A DNA stretch of 64,000 bases from Chryseobacterium sp. MYb7 (GTDB taxonomy: Bacteria; Bacteroidota; Bacteroidia; Flavobacteriales; Weeksellaceae). Of the stretch, positions 61,731 to 64,000 are shown in pieces. A program made the translations under genes and the position numbers. The stretch covers positions 124,001-188,000 of the forward strand of contig NZ_PCOU01000003.1 in NCBI RefSeq assembly GCF_002979455.1. The letters run 5' to 3'. The notes beneath the pieces are model-generated. The model searched no databases, was not told the origin of the DNA, and worked only from the letters and a program-made list of their open reading frames with translations. Every line of letters begins with the position of its first letter. Position 1 is the first letter of the stretch.

Positions 61731-63767
61731 ATGAATATTTTAACAGAAAAATTTAACACACCATATCATTCAGCTCCATTCAATAGCATTAAAAATGAAG
61801 ATTATCTTCCTGCATTTAAGGATTTGATTCAAAAATCTGAAGCAGAAGTTGATGCTATTGTCAACAATCCTGATGCGCCCAATTTTGAAAATGTAATTGA
61901 AGCATTGGCCTATTCCGGGGAACAGCTGGACGTGGTTTCTAATATTTTTTTCAATTTAAATTCTGCAGAGACCAGCGACGAAATCCAGCAGATTGCTCAG
62001 GAAGTTTCTCCGATCTTAACAGAATATTCTTCAAAAATTTCTCAGAACGAAGCTCTTTTCAGCAAAATCAAAAAAGTATATGATGAAAAGGAAAAATATA
62101 ATCTTAATGAAGAGCAGGAAATGCTTTTGAATGAGACCTACAAAGGTTTTGTAAGAAGCGGCGCTTTATTGAATGAGAAAGACAAAGAAAAATTAAAGAA
62201 AATCAGCATGGATCTTTCTTTAAAATCTTTACAGTTCGGACAAAATGTACTGGCTTCTACGAATGCTTATTTTAAACATATCACGAATAAAAAAGATCTT
62301 GCAGGAATTCCTGAAGCCATCATCGATCAATATGCTGAGGAAGCTAAAGAAAGAAACCTTGAAGGCTGGGTTGTGACTTTACAATATCCAAGCTATATTC
62401 CGTTTATGACGTATGCTGAAAACCGTGAACTGAGAAAGGAACTGGCTTTGGCCAATGGTAAAAAATCTTTTGACGGTGGAGAATTTGACAACCAAAACCT
62501 TATTAAAGAGCTTCTGAATTTAAAGCAGCAAAAAGCTGAGCTTATCGGATATAAAAACTATGCAGATTTTGTACTGGAAGAGAGAATGGCTAAATCTCCG
62601 GTAAAAGTTTTAGATTTTTTGAATGAACTTTTAACGAAAGCAAAACCTTATGCTGATAAAGAAATTGAAGAATTAAAAGCTTTAGCAAAAGCCGATGGAA
62701 TTGATGAAATGCAAGGTTACGACCACGCATTCTATGCTGAAAAACTTCGTAAGGCTAAATTCGATCTTAATGATGAAGAACTAAAGCCTTATTTCCCATT
62801 AAATCAGGTTCAGGATGCAGTATTCGGGCTGACTGGAAAACTTTTCGGACTGAGTTTTGAGGAGAGAAATGACATTCCGAAATACCATGAAGATGTAAAA
62901 GTATACGAAGTAAAGGAGGCCTTCGACTCCGCTCAGACTGGCAGCTACAAGGCATTATTATACGTTGATTATTTTCCAAGAAAAGGGAAAAGGGCCGGAG
63001 CATGGATGACCAGCTACAAAAACCAATACAAGCAAAACGGTGAAAATTCCCGTCCGCACATTTCAATTGTCTGCAACTTCAGCAAACCGACAAAAGATAG
63101 TCCTAGCTTACTGACGTTCCAGGAGGTGACTACTCTATTCCACGAATTCGGACACGCTCTTCACGGAATGATGGCGGATACTCAATATCCTACCCTTTCC
63201 GGAACTTCCGTAAAATGGGATTTTGTGGAACTTCCATCACAGTTCCTGGAAAACTTCTGTTATGAACCGGAGTTTCTAAAAACATTTGCAAAGCATTATA
63301 AAACCGGAGAAGTACTTCCCGACGAAAAAATTGAGAAAATCGAACAGTCTAAAAACTTCATGGAAGGGTATCAGACTTTAAGACAACTAGGTTTTGGACT
63401 TTTGGACATGAACTATCATACAAAAGTGGCAGAACTGGAGAACGAGAGTGTAAAAGAATTTGAGGATAAATATACCAAAGCAACCACTCTTTATCCTTCC
63501 AACTCAGAGACAGCAATGAGCCCAAGTTTCTCACACATTTTTCAGGGAGGATATTCTGCAGGATATTATTCTTACAAATGGGCAGAAGTTTTGGATGCCG
63601 ATGCTTTCCAATATTTTAAAGAAAATGGCATCTTCAATCCTGAGATTGCAGCCAAATATAAAATACTGCTTTCTTCAGGCGGAACAAAAGACCCAATGGA
63701 ACTTTACAAAAATTTCAGAGGTAGCGAACCGAAAGTGGAAAGCTTACTGAAAAGAGCATTTGGATAA
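61731..63767 (+). CDS. M3-family zinc oligopeptidase (Dcp/oligopeptidase A-like)
   Basis: 678 residues from the ATG at 61731 (MNILTEKFNTPYHSAPF); a 60-residue upstream extension is open but atypical and lies before the likely promoter. The zinc motif is TTLFHEFGHALHGMM (HEFGH, about 471-475) with a downstream Glu in LPSQFLENFC. No signal peptide, so it is probably cytoplasmic, degrading short peptides. Near residue 397 the sequence EAFDSAQTGSYKAL has extra residues encoded by a segment identical to a dispersed intergenic repeat (62921-62935). Confidence 0.92.
   Translation: MNILTEKFNTPYHSAPFNSIKNEDYLPAFKDLIQKSEAEVDAIVNNPDAPNFENVIEALAYSGEQLDVVSNIFFNLNSAETSDEIQQIAQEVSPILTEYSSKISQNEALFSKIKKVYDEKEKYNLNEEQEMLLNETYKGFVRSGALLNEKDKEKLKKISMDLSLKSLQFGQNVLASTNAYFKHITNKKDLAGIPEAIIDQYAEEAKERNLEGWVVTLQYPSYIPFMTYAENRELRKELALANGKKSFDGGEFDNQNLIKELLNLKQQKAELIGYKNYADFVLEERMAKSPVKVLDFLNELLTKAKPYADKEIEELKALAKADGIDEMQGYDHAFYAEKLRKAKFDLNDEELKPYFPLNQVQDAVFGLTGKLFGLSFEERNDIPKYHEDVKVYEVKEAFDSAQTGSYKALLYVDYFPRKGKRAGAWMTSYKNQYKQNGENSRPHISIVCNFSKPTKDSPSLLTFQEVTTLFHEFGHALHGMMADTQYPTLSGTSVKWDFVELPSQFLENFCYEPEFLKTFAKHYKTGEVLPDEKIEKIEQSKNFMEGYQTLRQLGFGLLDMNYHTKVAELENESVKEFEDKYTKATTLYPSNSETAMSPSFSHIFQGGYSAGYYSYKWAEVLDADAFQYFKENGIFNPEIAAKYKILLSSGGTKDPMELYKNFRGSEPKVESLLKRAFG
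62921..62940. repeat. Dispersed-repeat fragment inside the M3 peptidase coding region
   Basis: CTTCGACTCCGCTCA at 62921-62935 is identical to intergenic 54630-54644. It keeps the reading frame (encoding FDSAQ in the +1-relative phase of the gene) between two conserved segments. Confidence 0.6.
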
Positions 63768-63787
63768 TCAATACGAAAATACAATAT

Positions 63788-63816
63788 AAAAAGAACAGTG
63801 ATTGCTGTTCTTTTTT
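63788..63816 (+). terminator. Terminator after the M3 peptidase gene
   Basis: AAAAAGAACAG (63788-63798), 6-nt loop, CTGTTCTTTTT (63805-63815), a perfect 11-bp stem with T run. Confidence 0.85.
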
Positions 63817-63859
63817 GTTTTAAATTAGTCATCCGATAACCTCAATCAATTTCTGATAC

Positions 63860-64000
63860 ATGACCATTCAAGAACAAATCCAAGACTATATCAACAGCCA
63901 GCCAGAGCTAAAACATAATGACATGCAGCAACTTCACCACATCATTCTGGAGCTGATGCCGGAATGCCAGCTGTGGTTTCTGGATGGTAAAAACAGTGAG
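63860..64000 (+). CDS. DUF1801-like (YdhG-type) protein, partial at right edge
   Basis: 47 codons are visible before the window ends, starting MTIQEQIQDYINSQPE, with LHHIILELMPECQLWFLDGKNSE as in DUF1801 proteins of Bacteroidota. The family has an alpha/beta fold and no firmly known activity. The C-terminus is outside the window. Confidence 0.75.
   Translation, partial: MTIQEQIQDYINSQPELKHNDMQQLHHIILELMPECQLWFLDGKNSE

Overview
The window is a stretch of chromosome from an AT-rich Bacteroidota/Flavobacteriia organism, most likely Chryseobacterium or a close relative. This rests on the protein families (ValS, S16 with a long acidic Ala/Glu tail, nrdA without an ATP cone, DUF1573, PorT-like and LA_2272-type proteins), on promoters of the flavobacterial TTG-N17-TAnnTTTG type, and on A-rich leaders without Shine-Dalgarno sites. 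The genus is an inference; no rRNA operon or tRNA gene was found.

Layout. 1-6439 (minus): the promoter-proximal end of an exopolysaccharide/capsule operon (WbpM/CapD-type dehydratase, Wza-like lipoprotein, Wzc-like tyrosine kinase, nucleotide-sugar dehydrogenase running off the left edge). 6795-12000 (minus): recX, glyA, a thioredoxin-reductase-like flavoprotein whose leader holds a heptamer tandem array, a GT39-type glycosyltransferase and a frameshifted zinc-ribbon gene. 12047-17145 (minus): a MacAB-type ABC efflux operon interrupted by a four-helix-bundle (S23-type) gene. 17570-20658 (plus): class Ia ribonucleotide reductase as nrdB-orf-nrdA with DnaA-box-like sites upstream. 20822-30487: mostly housekeeping and hypothetical genes (DUF72, HD hydrolase, alpha/beta hydrolase, PfkB kinase, DUF4241, valS, DUF1573). 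30716-35031: PPK2, RNase P RNA (rnpB, minus), an ECF sigma factor with an overlapping membrane-protein gene, and an acyl-CoA ligase.

35363-44045 is the most interesting accessory region: a compact class I lanthipeptide cluster. A 60-residue precursor with four core cysteines is followed by tightly coupled genes for a luciferase-like flavin oxidoreductase, a LanC cyclase, a full-length LanB dehydratase, a DxD glycosyltransferase-like protein and a cysteine-less C39-peptidase-like protein. A secreted alpha/beta hydrolase fused to a carboxypeptidase-regulatory-like domain lies just upstream. LanB and LanC would form thioether rings; the oxidoreductase and glycosyltransferase-like protein suggest further tailoring. 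No exporter or leader peptidase is encoded nearby.

44112-64000: rpoN, asnS, a TPR/AraC sensor-regulator, secreted hypotheticals, a regulatory patch (XRE-like and two AraC regulators around an SDR gene, with duplicated palindromes and a 21-bp-phased direct repeat), a beta-lactamase-family serine hydrolase, rimM-rpsP, a nitroreductase, a GreA/GreB-like protein, DUF805, SRPBCC, an M3 metallopeptidase carrying what looks like an in-frame fragment of an intergenic repeat, and the start of a DUF1801 gene. Three separate 7-bp tandem arrays with different units are scattered through intergenic DNA.
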